A stretch of 64,000 nt of DNA from Uranotaenia lowii (lineage: Eukaryota > Arthropoda > Insecta > Diptera > Culicidae). Shown here piece by piece: positions 33,930 to 44,229 of the stretch. The position numbers were made by a program, and so were the translations under genes. The first letter of the stretch is position 1; each line of letters starts with the position of its first letter. Below the pieces are notes generated by a model. It ran no database searches and was not told where the DNA came from. It worked only from the letters and a program-made list of their open reading frames with translations. The stretch lies in contig NC_073691.1 in assembly GCF_029784155.1 (NCBI RefSeq), positions 141,104,433 through 141,168,432 on the forward strand, read 5' to 3'.

Positions 33930-36560
33930 TTTTTTATTAGTTGATCACCCAGGTGGTAAATCCTTTTTACGGATTGCATTCCAAGGCACGGCGAGTCACC
34001 GCGTCCCCCCAGTATGCTACTCTGGGTCCATGGGTGCAATTGGTCGACTCAAGATACGCCATAAAGTCCACCCGGACATTCCCATCCGGACCTGCACCGA
34101 AGGCTGTATTCGAGATGGGAGAACAAGTCCGCGCTTAAGCGCTCTTCGGCTAACTCCAGTTCGAGTCAAAACTCCAGCATATATACCCTGCCTTTTGTTT
34201 CGATTCAAGACTAAGGACCTCTCCTCTGACGACTCGAGATCCAGCTTTTACTCGTAACTCGAGGCTCGCTTGGTTTGCACGACTATCCGCCTCTGTTCGA
34301 GACCACTGCAAGAGACCAATGACCTCTCGTCTAACGACTCGAGATCTTGGCTCCGCTTGGTTTGGCTCGAGGCCCTCTCCTCTTTGCCCGTCCGTGGGCC
34401 GAATTGAGAGCAGCTTATCCTGAACACGCGCCTGTCACAGCACACGTCCGGGGTTTTACGAAACTACTCGGATCGTCATCCTACACAGACTCGAGTGGAT
34501 CACCCGCCGATGACGTGAAGTCACTCTACCCGAGAGTAATTCGCGGCGTAAATGCTCTTTCCCCTACGAGTCCGACTGCAAAGAAGGTAAAATCTTATCC
34601 ACGCAGCTTCTGCCGTAGATAATCTGCGGCGCGGCGGTGGAGGTATCCTACACAACGTTCACGACGTACCTAACAGCTTGGCGTACGCAGAAGCTATAGT
34701 CTTATCTTTGTATGCTTTACAGCCAGGTTCGGGCGCACACTCCCCGAAGAAAGAGTCACCCTGCACCGGTCGCGGATTGGTGCTGGTTCTAACTACTCTG
34801 CAGGGCAGTCATGATTCGGGTGAATACATCGCTGATCACGCGCCAAGTATTGGCATCCTCACACATCCTCCGCACGATGTTGTCGGCTTTCGTGTCTGGT
34901 CAGCAGGCGCCAAGCATGTTAGCGCGTACCCCTTCGAACCTCGGACAGTTGAACACTACGTGCTTTGGTGTCTCGACTGTGTCACCGCAGGTTAGGCACA
35001 ATGTTAAGCCCACGTGTCCAAACCGGGTGGTGAAACTGCAAGAAGCACCCGTGACCAGTCAAGAACTGTGTCATGCGGAAATCCACCTCTCCATGTCTCC
35101 GATCCATCCAAAGTCCGACTTTAGGGATCAAGCGATGGGTCCACTGGCCACGTTCCGAGCTGTCCCACAGGTGCTTCCAGCTGGTCCTCGAGCATTTGGC
35201 GGCATGTGTCTGTGCTCGTAGCAGAAGATATCTTCCTCTAGCATGACCGAGTAGAAGGGCATAACCCCCGCCACAACATCATCAGCTACCGAGAACACTG
35301 TTCGGTATGCGCTGATTACTCGCAGTTTCATCAGCCGTTGCACATTGCAGAGCTTTTGCAGGTTACACTGCCTGTTACAAGACTGTCTTCCAGGCTACCG
35401 CTCCGTACCGCAAAATGGACGAGGTCACACTCTCCACGACCCTCCTTCTGCTGCAGCGGATCGCCGAGTTATTTGACATGGTCCGTACGAGGGCTGCTGT
35501 CACCATTGCCGCTCTTTTACAGGCGTAGTCGACGTGGGTCGTAAAGCTCAGCCGGTCGTCGATCATCACCCCCAGGTACTTGATCGCACACTTGGGTTCG
35601 ATTGCGCACGGTCCAGCTGCAATCGTTCCTGATTGTGCTGAAATCAGGTTGATGATCAGCACTATCTCGGTCTTGTCGCAAGACGCAAGCTTTTGGAGGG
35701 CATCCAACTTTCCACCTTCTCAATCGCTAATGTGGCGAGTAGCTGGACTTCTTCGGTTGATGGGCCCGATGCCAGGAGAACCACGACGTCTGCGAATCCC
35801 ACAAGTCTCACTCGCGTGGGGAGACACAGTCTTAGCAGTTCGTCGTAAACGATGTTACACAATACCGAGCCAAGTATCGATCCTTGTGGAACCCCTGCCG
35901 AGACACTCTCTGTTCCCAGTCCCTCGCTGGTCATATAATGTACTTAGTTGGCGATTACGGAAGTAACACTCCACCATCCTACAGATATATACCGGAGTCC
36001 TCATACAAATGAGCGACGACGCAATCGCTGCCCAACTGACGCTGTTGAAGCCGTTCTTCACGTCAAGGATGACCACTGCGCAAAACCGGTCTCCTCTTCT
36101 CTTCTTAAGTCTGGCTTCGTATGCCCTTTCGATGACATGTCGAATGGCATCCAGCGTACTGCGGCGTTTCCGAAAACTGTTTATCGGATAGACCGTTGGC
36201 ACCTTCGGTGTAGAGCTGTATCCTGCTCTGAACCACCTTTTCTAGCACCTTTCCAGCAGTATCCAGGAGACATATCAGGCGATGAGTTGATGGATCACGT
36301 GGTGGCTTACCCGGTTTTGGCAGGAACATCAATTGCGGCCGCTTCCACACGTCTGGGAAGCCCTCTCATCCACGTATTGTAGCAGTGATGACCGGAACAT
36401 TTCGGAATGTTCCATGAACGCGGCCTTCACTGCATCGTTCGGGATGCCATCCGGATTCGGAGCTTTGTTCAACTGTCTTCTAGCGAAATCTGCTCCTCTT
36501 CATTCGTATCCCAGTCGCATGGGACCAGGTCCCGGCAACGATACAGGATTTGTCTATGTA
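33930..36560 (-). pseudogene. R1-type LINE relic
   Basis: A decayed non-LTR retrotransposon on the minus strand, richer in GC than its surroundings. RT pieces in order: MFLPKPGKPPRDPSTHRLIC (near 36330), ILDVKNGFNSVSW (near 36050), AGVPQGSILGSVLCNIVYDE (near 35890), LVGFADVVVLLA (near 35790, second catalytic aspartate lost), IKYLGVMIDDRLSF (near 35570). A C-terminal zinc knuckle CGDTVETPKHVVFNC lies near 34960. Several frameshifts and stops separate these. The 3' end is an A-rich tail near 33930. Between 34200 and 34390 a segment with GACGACTCGAGATC is partly duplicated. Domain order without RNase H and the sequence style suggest the R1 clade. Confidence 0.8.
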
Positions 36561-36851
36561 TCGTGTGACCAACATCTATTAGCTAAGTGTTGGTGAATCT
36601 CGTTTTTAAGCTTTTTTTCCTCAGATTTAAGCTTTTTTTGCCTTGAGAGCATAGGAGATGAAAGCTCAAATCTGAAGAAAAAAGCTTAAATCTGTCAAAA
36701 AAGGGGAAATCTGAGAGATGTGCTCCATGTGGTTTGTATAACATTGCCGGGAAGTGCATGGGACCCTCGGCTATGTAACTTTCCCGTGCTGTGGGAACAG
36801 CTCGTAGACGTGATTTCAAAGTAGTCGAAGATTCCTTTGAATTCAGCTAAA
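36561..36851. other. Spacer with small inverted repeat
   Basis: Between the R1 relic and the BEL element. It contains an inverted pair of CAGATTTAAGCTTTTTTT-like sequences near 36605-36640 and 36665-36700, enough for a short hairpin. Nothing else recognised. Confidence 0.45.
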
Positions 36852-36856
36852 GTATT

Positions 36857-37220
36857 TGAATTGTTCAATTCCTCGACTAGCTCGAGGGGCTAGTGAGGTG
36901 GCCACAGAAAAGGCACGACGGACACTTGGGACACGTTCACGGACTTAGACGGGCTCGGATACAAGAAAACTGTAACACGCGGGCTGCAGTAAAACGACCG
37001 TCTCGTGCGGTGGTTAAGAGCCAAGAGGCAGATTTATTAGAGTCTCAGAATAATCTACCTAAGAGAGCTAGGGTGTGTAGACTCTCTCTTCTACTACTAT
37101 CTATCAAACAATCAGATTGACTGAACAAAAGAAAAGCTCATCTAGAATGCTGCTATAAAACTAGGTACAGTATACTATCGATCTTCATAACACTACTTTT
37201 AGGGTGGTTCAGCGTTAACA
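36857..37220 (-). repeat. BEL 3' LTR
   Basis: 364 bp, left copy in the window and therefore the 3' LTR for the minus-strand element. It begins TGAATTGTTCAATTCC and ends GTTCAGCGTTAACA on the plus strand. A weak purine-rich tract (GAGGGCAGCA on the minus strand) lies next to it at about 37221-37232 and may be the polypurine tract. Confidence 0.95.
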
Positions 37221-37250
37221 TGCTGCCCTCATTGAAATAGAAAATTTCAA

Positions 37251-40200
37251 TCACTTTTTCACTTCGGAATTCTCGTTGCCGTCTTCGGAGTCGTTTTCAG
37301 GTTCTACCTCGTTGTCCTCGATTGGCAGCAGGCACAGTTTGGCTATCGGACGTCGGAATACCTTAGTACCTTTGGACCCATCAGCAACACGTACATCTGC
37401 GACGCGCACCAAACCATCGGGTCCAGGAATAGCCGTTTCAATTCTGCCGAGGCGCCACGCTGTTGTCGGCATGTTGTCTTCTCGAATGATGACCAGTTGA
37501 CCAGCTTTCACGGGGTACCGCACATGCCACTTGTTGCGGTTCTGTAGCGTCGTGTATTCTTCGAAGTTCATGTTCGCTGTTCCAGTGATGCGCTTGAGGT
37601 GGTACTTGGCAGAGCGCATACCGGCCTCCCACAGTCCGCCAAAGTGTGGGGCATTAGGTGGGATCATGTTCCATTCGATGGCTGACTTGGAGCAAAAGTC
37701 GTTCAATTTATCTTTCAGGAGCTGGGACTGAAACAGGTCGTACATCTCTCGTAACTTTGAGCGGCTGCCCACAAAGTTGAGACCGTTGTCGGAGAACAAT
37801 CTGGCACACTTGCTCCGACGGGACACAAATCGGTGTAGTGCGGCGATGAAGGAATCCGCTGTCAAATCGCCCACTAGCTCTAGATGGATCGCACGTGTAG
37901 CAAAGCATACAAAGACGGCCACATATGCTTTGTACAAAACAGTCCCACGCTTGTTATGCTGTCGCAGGTAGATCGGTCCGGCAAAATCTACCCCAGTGTT
38001 GTAGAATGCATGCACACCTTCCAATCGCGCAAAGGGTAGGTCACCCATTTTCTGCTGCATTCCTACCGGTTTTGCTTTCATGCAAGTGACACACCGGCGA
38101 ATAACCCTTCGCACCGTACTGCGGCCATGCAGAATCCAAAATTGATGGCGTAATCCGCAAAGTAGAAGCTGTTGAGCAGCATGCAACATCTCAACGTGAT
38201 ACGCACGAATCACGGCGTGAGTGAAACAGTGCGTGGCTGGCAGAATAATAGGATGCTTCTGACTTTCGGGCAGTTGTGCGTGACGAATCCGACCCCCCAC
38301 TCGCAGAACATATTCTGATCGATCTAAAAACACAGATAAGCTGATTAGTTTACTTTTACTGTGAATTACCTTTCCGGCGTCGAGGCAGCTGAATTCCTTG
38401 GGGAATGTTTCTTGTTGCGCAATACTGGCCAATGCAACCGTCGCTCGTTGTAGCTCTGGAATACGTAGAACGCCGTACCGATGCTGTCTGTCTTTCTTGG
38501 GTCGTATGTGGTCGATGTATCGTAGAACTAATCCCATTATTCGTTGCATTTTTCTAAAGTTGTTCTCCGTCGCAAACAGGTAAAACATGGCAGGAGGGTC
38601 AGTAACTGTGAGGCTAATGGTTGGGTTTTTCGTTTCCGGAAGTTGCTCGGTCGGGATGTGCTGGAATCTTTTAGGCCAATCTTCTTCGTCGTGGTACAGA
38701 AAGTTCGGGCCTGACCACCAGATTTCGCAATCTCGTATCTCGGAAGGTAACAATCCTCGAGATATAATATCTGCTGGATTGTCATGCGTCCCCACGTATC
38801 TCCACTCAATGCCTTTAGCCAACTCTTGTATCTCGATGACTCGGTTGCTTACGTAGGTTTTGAGTCGGCTAGGGTCGGTCTTGATCCAGGAAAGTGCTGT
38901 GGTGGAATCGGACCAGAGAATGATTCTGGAAAATGAAATCTTAAGGTTGTGCGTTATATTGAAAATCAATCGTGCAAGTACAAGCGCCCCGCTTAGCTCT
39001 AAGCGCGGTATCGTGAGTTTAGCGTTCTTTAAGGGTGCGATTCGAGATTTTGAGGTAAGGAGGGAAATTTTACAGTTGATCGTATCACAAGATCTAACAT
39101 AAACGCAAGCTCCATATCCCAGACTGGAGGCGTCACAAAATCCATGCAATTCAACAGATTGCGGGTTCGAATGGGGAAAAACACAACGAGGAACAACTAT
39201 TTCACCCATCTCTTTCAACTGGTTGCGGAAAACCTCCCAGATTTCAGCGTCGTTTCGTGCCAATATTTCATCCCAGTCTACGTTCAGTTGCCAGATTTTC
39301 TGCATTCGTACTTTCGCAGCGAAAATCAACGGACCCAGCAGTCCCAGTGGGTCGTAAAGCTTGGCGATGTCAGAATATATGGTTCTCTTTGTCGTTTGTC
39401 CCAAGTGGAATTCAATTTCATGCAATTTGGTCAAAAATACGTCCTTTCTGGGTTGCCAGGTTAAACCCAAAGTTCTTGTGGTTTTCTCATCTTCGAAAAA
39501 CGCTCTTTCGTGCTCGGTACTATCAATTTGCCTCAATAATTCGGGATGATTCGACGCCCACTTGTGGAGATTGAACCCACCGGCCTGGGTCATTTCGACG
39601 AATTGAGTCTGCAGGTTCAGGGCATCTTCTAACGTGTCCGCTCCACTCAAGATGTCATCCATGTACACATCTTCGGTTCCCGCCTTCGACGCTAAGGGGA
39701 AACGCCCCTTCTCATCCATGCAAAGCTGTTCAAGCGTTCTTGTAGCCAGAAAAGGCGCACAGGCTGTCCCATACGTTACTGTCGTCAAGTGGAACACCTC
39801 TAAAGATTCGTTCGGCTGGCGACGCCAAAATATCTGTTGGTACTTCTGATCTTCTGCTCGGATCCTAATTTGCCTGAACATCTGCGTAATATCTGCCGTA
39901 AATACAATCTTGGGCACCCGAAATCGTAGCACGATTTCGGCGAGCTTGGGCTGAATGGTAGGGCCAACGTAAAGGTGATCATTCAGGGAACCTCCCCTTG
40001 AAGCTGCTGCAGACGCATCAAAAACGACACGCGTCTTCGTCGTGGTGCTTGCCAAGTTCAGCACCGCATGGTGTGGCAGAAAATATCCTTCTGAGCAATT
40101 GGTGTCACATTTAATCATATGGCCCTGGGTTTCATAATCATGCATGAATTCTCGGTACTGGTCGTAAAGATCTTGGTCGTGAATCAGTCTTTTTTCTGTC

Positions 40201-42287
40201 TGTAGAAATCTACGCAAAGCTATCGTTTGACTGTCACCTAATTCCTTTATACTGGGTCTCAATGGCAGACCTACTTCATAGTGACCATTTTCCAATCGGC
40301 AGCAAGTATCGGAAAAACTTTGCTCTGCGGCTCTTTCGTCTTGAGTCAACATTCGAGGCTCATGAATGGACTCGGCTTCCCAAAATCTACTAATTTGCTC
40401 GCTCAACGCCTCATTCGTAACGATCTTACAGACATTAGAGATCGTTCGATCAACTTCTGGTCTTTCAACAGCACCACCTACTACCCAACCAAAAACGGTT
40501 TCTTCGCACCAACAAGGAGGATTTTCAATTATGGTATGGGTTTGCCCAGTAAACATTTCATGGAACACTTGTATTCCAAGAAGCATATCAATTCTTCGTG
40601 ATTGACTAAACCACGGATCTGCGAGTACTATCTCTGACGGAATTTGCCCAGGATCAATATTGAACGAATTGATTGGCAAGTTTCCTGTAATTTTGCTCAT
40701 GACCAAACATTCTGTGCTGTAGGTGAAGTCTGACTTGTAGGTGGAATGGATCTTTACTCTGACCTGACTTGAAATCATCTTAGGTGCACCGGAAATACCT
40801 TCAACGGACATGTTCACCTTCGTCTTTCGCAAGCGCAACGCGTTTACCACACGCGTGGATATTAAATTATGCATCGACCCACTATCGAGCAAAACACGAC
40901 AACTGATCAAATTTCCAAACTCGTCTTCTATCATGCAAACTGCGGTATAGAGAATGTACTGTTTTGGCTGCGAATTAGTACATGCAACGGAAGCTACTAG
41001 CGCATTTAAGGACGTTGTAGGCATCTCAGGGGTCCTACGCGGGGTAGGTGTTGGTTGAGTTGGCTGGTTAGCATTGTTATCATGCAACGTAGTGTGGTGA
41101 CGGCCTCCACATTTCTTGCAGGAGCTCCCCTTGCAGTCTCTAACATGGTGTCGGTTACTGAAACAGTTCATGCACAATCCAAGACTGCGCACCTTCGAGA
41201 TACGATCGCGTAATTGTAGCTTCAGATAGTCTTCGCAGTTGCTCAAATAATGATTCCCCTTACATGCAAAACAAACAGGGTTACCATATGACCTGCCGGT
41301 ATTGATTGCTAAAACCTTAGATGAGTGTGACCCACTTCGCTCATTGTGCCCGAATCTTCCTCGAAAGCTTGAGCTTTGAACCTCTTGTTTATCCTGGTCA
41401 ATGCTCTCTAGGCATCTACATCTAGACTGTAGGTACTCGAGAAGTTTCTCCCAAGATGGCAACGAATGATCAGTAAACTGAAGCTCGAAATCCTTTCTGG
41501 TGCGGTTGTCCAATCGCGCGCATACCAGAAAAACCAAGAACTGTTCAGATAAAGGTTTTAATTTTAGCTCAAGATTCGCCAACGCTCTAATGTTACGGGT
41601 AACGTCACTCAGTAAAGTTCGTAATGCGGATCCAGACTCACGAACTAAAGGTTTCAGATGAAACAGCTGAGCAATATGCCTATCTACCAACAACCGCTTA
41701 TTCTCAAACTCCGAACACAATGCCTTCCAGAGTGATGAGAAATTATCTTCGGAGGACTGGACATGACGGGCTGAACCATCTTGGATGGCAGCCTTCAGGT
41801 AAAATAGCTTCTCACTTTCTGACAAACTCTCACGACGCTTAATCAACGAATTGAATTGGGATTTAAATGTCAGCCATTCTTCCAATTGGCCATTGAATCG
41901 GGGAAAAGGAATATCTGGCAATTTTGTATGGGAGTGTTGTGTTGAATTGACCGCTGCTGGGGCACTTATCGGCTTGGGAGGATCGATTTCTCGGATAATC
42001 TTTCGAACTCGGTGACGGATGTCATCAAACAAATCTTCTATCTTCTCAATCGTCATCTGCAGGGACCCAACCTCATCCTCCTTAATTACCCCATATAATT
42101 TTACCTCAGTTTCATGCAATAAAGAACGCATCTGGTCAATCGACTCAAGCTTGTCTTCGAGAAGTGAACTTTCTTGCTTCTCGGTATCAAACGAACGCAC
42201 AAACAAAAGCAATTTTTCCGCTCGTGACTCAATGGAGTCTATCATACGATAATAGGACATCACCTGGATCTTCTTTTCTGCCGCCAT
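37251..42287 (-). CDS. BEL/Pao Gag-Pol polyprotein with internal deletion
   Basis: One open frame of 1678 codons starting at the ATG at 42287, about 700 bp after the 5' LTR. Gag region: PFPRFNGQLEEWLTFKSQFN near residues 127-146; zinc knuckles CFACKGNHYLSNC near 340 and two more Cys/His groups to about 400. Protease: LLDSGSMHNLIS near 465. Reverse transcriptase: FTADITQMFRQIRI, then the catalytic VYMDDILSGA near 876. RNase H: LHGFCDASSLGYGACVY near 1050. Integrase: HHCC-like zinc region, then VDFAGP near 1432, FSDNGLNFVG near 1500 and GGLWEAGMRS near 1552. About 24 residues after that glutamate the frame jumps straight to the short C-terminal domain (QNRNKWHVRYPVKAGQLVII), skipping the block that usually lies between. 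The deletion keeps the frame, so the ORF looks intact but the integrase may not work. There is no envelope gene. Confidence 0.9.
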   Translation of the reverse strand: MAAEKKIQVMSYYRMIDSIESRAEKLLLFVRSFDTEKQESSLLEDKLESIDQMRSLLHETEVKLYGVIKEDEVGSLQMTIEKIEDLFDDIRHRVRKIIREIDPPKPISAPAAVNSTQHSHTKLPDIPFPRFNGQLEEWLTFKSQFNSLIKRRESLSESEKLFYLKAAIQDGSARHVQSSEDNFSSLWKALCSEFENKRLLVDRHIAQLFHLKPLVRESGSALRTLLSDVTRNIRALANLELKLKPLSEQFLVFLVCARLDNRTRKDFELQFTDHSLPSWEKLLEYLQSRCRCLESIDQDKQEVQSSSFRGRFGHNERSGSHSSKVLAINTGRSYGNPVCFACKGNHYLSNCEDYLKLQLRDRISKVRSLGLCMNCFSNRHHVRDCKGSSCKKCGGRHHTTLHDNNANQPTQPTPTPRRTPEMPTTSLNALVASVACTNSQPKQYILYTAVCMIEDEFGNLISCRVLLDSGSMHNLISTRVVNALRLRKTKVNMSVEGISGAPKMISSQVRVKIHSTYKSDFTYSTECLVMSKITGNLPINSFNIDPGQIPSEIVLADPWFSQSRRIDMLLGIQVFHEMFTGQTHTIIENPPCWCEETVFGWVVGGAVERPEVDRTISNVCKIVTNEALSEQISRFWEAESIHEPRMLTQDERAAEQSFSDTCCRLENGHYEVGLPLRPSIKELGDSQTIALRRFLQTEKRLIHDQDLYDQYREFMHDYETQGHMIKCDTNCSEGYFLPHHAVLNLASTTTKTRVVFDASAAASRGGSLNDHLYVGPTIQPKLAEIVLRFRVPKIVFTADITQMFRQIRIRAEDQKYQQIFWRRQPNESLEVFHLTTVTYGTACAPFLATRTLEQLCMDEKGRFPLASKAGTEDVYMDDILSGADTLEDALNLQTQFVEMTQAGGFNLHKWASNHPELLRQIDSTEHERAFFEDEKTTRTLGLTWQPRKDVFLTKLHEIEFHLGQTTKRTIYSDIAKLYDPLGLLGPLIFAAKVRMQKIWQLNVDWDEILARNDAEIWEVFRNQLKEMGEIVVPRCVFPHSNPQSVELHGFCDASSLGYGACVYVRSCDTINCKISLLTSKSRIAPLKNAKLTIPRLELSGALVLARLIFNITHNLKISFSRIILWSDSTTALSWIKTDPSRLKTYVSNRVIEIQELAKGIEWRYVGTHDNPADIISRGLLPSEIRDCEIWWSGPNFLYHDEEDWPKRFQHIPTEQLPETKNPTISLTVTDPPAMFYLFATENNFRKMQRIMGLVLRYIDHIRPKKDRQHRYGVLRIPELQRATVALASIAQQETFPKEFSCLDAGKVIHSKSKLISLSVFLDRSEYVLRVGGRIRHAQLPESQKHPIILPATHCFTHAVIRAYHVEMLHAAQQLLLCGLRHQFWILHGRSTVRRVIRRCVTCMKAKPVGMQQKMGDLPFARLEGVHAFYNTGVDFAGPIYLRQHNKRGTVLYKAYVAVFVCFATRAIHLELVGDLTADSFIAALHRFVSRRSKCARLFSDNGLNFVGSRSKLREMYDLFQSQLLKDKLNDFCSKSAIEWNMIPPNAPHFGGLWEAGMRSAKYHLKRITGTANMNFEEYTTLQNRNKWHVRYPVKAGQLVIIREDNMPTTAWRLGRIETAIPGPDGLVRVADVRVADGSKGTKVFRRPIAKLCLLPIEDNEVEPENDSEDGNENSEVKK

Positions 42288-42964
42288 TGCGAAAAAGGAA
42301 AAATGCTCAAATATTCAATTTGCAACTAAACTTCCGGAAACAACGCACCCACTTGCACGATCTTACCTGACTTCCAATTAACGATTCCACCAGTAAATGA
42401 CCGACCCTGAAAAATGTTAAAACTTGCAGGCATAGCATACATACATGTCCAGCAATCCAGCCTCGTGGGGGATCAAACTGGCATCAAAATGGCGAATTCT
42501 CTCGAGCTCTTACGACCTGCACAGTACGTCATCCACTCTACTGCACCATGCAAACCGCTTTCGTTCTTTTGTTGCACTTTTTCCTATGGAACTGTTTCGC
42601 ACAACTCGATCGTTCATGCACGTGTGATCGAGGGTTGAAGTTCCAATTTCACTTATTTCTACCGATCGCTCAATGTTCATGCACTAGGATCGGGTTTTGT
42701 TTTTTTTGCACTTATTGTTCCATTTATCAGCTTAGATTTTATTCGGATCACATTGATCGCACAAATTGTTCGCAATTTTTCAAGGAACAAGCCACAATTG
42801 TTCCACAGACACAATGTTCCATTGTTTAGAACACGTTGTTCACAAGTCCATCATTTTGTGATCGGACAATCGTTCCAATTGTTTTTCGCGGGTGAACGTC
42901 CAAGTTCCGCGTTTTCTGAGGTCACTTCACTAGCACAAACTGTACTTCCGGACAACTAGATCAC

Positions 42965-42982
42965 ATCCGGTTCGAAGGACCA
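42965..42982 (-). promoter_or_regulatory. Primer-binding site of the BEL element
   Basis: Three bases inside the 5' LTR the minus strand reads TGGTCCTTCGAACCGGAT, starting with the TGG that pairs with a tRNA CCA end. The complement contains GGTTCGAA, a tRNA T-loop sequence. This is the expected place for priming of minus-strand DNA synthesis. I have not identified the tRNA. Confidence 0.8.
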
Positions 42983-42985
42983 CTA

Positions 42986-43349
42986 TGAATTGTTCAATTC
43001 CTCGACTAGCTCGAGGGGCTAGTGAGGTGGCCACAGAAAAGGCACGACGGACACTTGGGACACGTTCACGGACTTAGACGGGCTCGGATACAAGAAAACT
43101 GTAACACGCGGGCTGCAGTAAAACGACCGTCTCGTGCGGTGGTTAAGAGCCAAGAGGCAGATTTATTAGAGTCTCAAAATAATCTACCTAAGAGAGCTAG
43201 GGTGTGTAGACTCTCTCTTCTACTACTATCTATCAAACAATCAGATTGACTGAACAAAAGAAAAGCTCATCTAGAATGCTGCTATAAAACTAGGTACAGT
43301 ATACTATCGATCTTCATAACACTACTTTTAGGGTGGTTCAGCGTTAACA
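42986..43349 (-). repeat. BEL 5' LTR
   Basis: 364 bp, identical to the left LTR except at 43177. As the 5' LTR of the minus-strand element it would hold the promoter. I cannot point to a TATA box with confidence. Confidence 0.95.
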
Positions 43350-43354
43350 GTATT

Positions 43355-43462
43355 TGAAAGACCCAAATACTAGTATTTCACTAGCTACTTGCTAACATCC
43401 TCAGTGGGTTATCGACTGAAGAAAGTGTATCATTTCCCTCCCTTAAATTGTCCAAGCTAGGT
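43355..43462. other. Short spacer beside BEL element
   Basis: Sequence that continues the flank at 36851 if the BEL element and one GTATT are removed. No feature recognised. Confidence 0.5.
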
Positions 43463-43731
43463 AGTCACCGAACTTAGAATAAAACGGTTAATTTAGGCGC
43501 CACTCCAAGAACGCAAATATATTCTCATTCCGTTTGTCTTGCCGAGATACCTAGAGGCAACGAATACGAATGCGTACATGCGAAACAAGTTCGAATCGTA
43601 CACTCGTACGGCGTGCTCGCATTTTATCCTCGTGTTTTTTTTTAAATGTGTGCTTTCAATCGTAGCAATCGAATTCTCAGGCAGACAAACACGCGTCTCG
43701 AAGGGAAACATACACACTATTAATTTTTTGG
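43463..43731 (+). repeat. Unknown repeat, copy 1, left part
   Basis: Begins AGTCACCGAACTTAGAATAA and contains CGAATGCGTACATGCGAAAC and CGCGTCTCGAAGGGAAACAT. It matches 52992-53190 with about 50 bp of extra sequence in the middle. Its right part continues at 52273 after the 8.5-kb insertion at 43732-52262. I do not know the family. Confidence 0.65.
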
Positions 43732-43948
43732 TGTAAATTTATGTCAAATTGGATGCACAAAATTGAAGCATCACTTTTGACATAAAATTACACTGGAGAA
43801 GACAGAAACGCTTGAAGCCATAAAGTCTTAGACACGAATTTAGTGACATATTCGACATAATATTATAACATTGAAGATGTAAAGTTATGCCGAATTGGAC
43901 GCACAAAAATGAAGCATCGTTTTTGACATAAATTTACATCGTTGCAGA

Positions 43949-44229
43949 AATTACATTGCTTTTGGTGAAATTTTAGTGATGCAAGCTTTCGGAGAGAAAA
44001 ATTTTAGAGAAACAAATTGTCTCGGACAAAAATGTTGGTAAAAATTCAGAGTTTGCAAAAATACTGGTTCAAGAAATGGGTAGGCTTAAAGCGACACCCC
44101 TTTCCTGAACCAGTGTTTTTGCAATCTGTAAAAATTTACCAAAATTTTTGTCCAAGACAATTTAATTCTCTAAACATTCATCGCTCCGGAATCTTACGTC
44201 ACTAAAATTTAACAAAATGCAATGTAATT
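43949..44229. repeat. 281-bp palindrome, long hairpin
   Basis: Arms at about 43949-44079 and 44097-44229, starting AATTACATTGC and ending GCAATGTAATT. The inner part (GGACAAAAATGTTGGTAAAA against its mirror) is better matched than the outer part. The loop of about 17 bp contains GGCTTAAAGCGACA. It has the shape of a very long hairpin precursor or a small foldback MITE. No target-site duplication was found. Confidence 0.8.

Larger units (their letters stand above)
36857..43349 (-). mobile_element. BEL/Pao LTR retrotransposon, young insertion
   Basis: A 6.5-kb element on the minus strand with two 364-bp LTRs, both TG...CA. GTATT flanks at 36852-36856 and 43350-43354, the 5-bp duplication expected of this superfamily. 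Comparing the LTRs base by base I see one difference (G at 37048, A at 43177), so the insertion is very recent. A primer-binding site follows the 5' LTR, and one long gag-pol ORF fills the interior. The block after the integrase active site seems deleted, so it may be non-autonomous. Confidence 0.95.
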
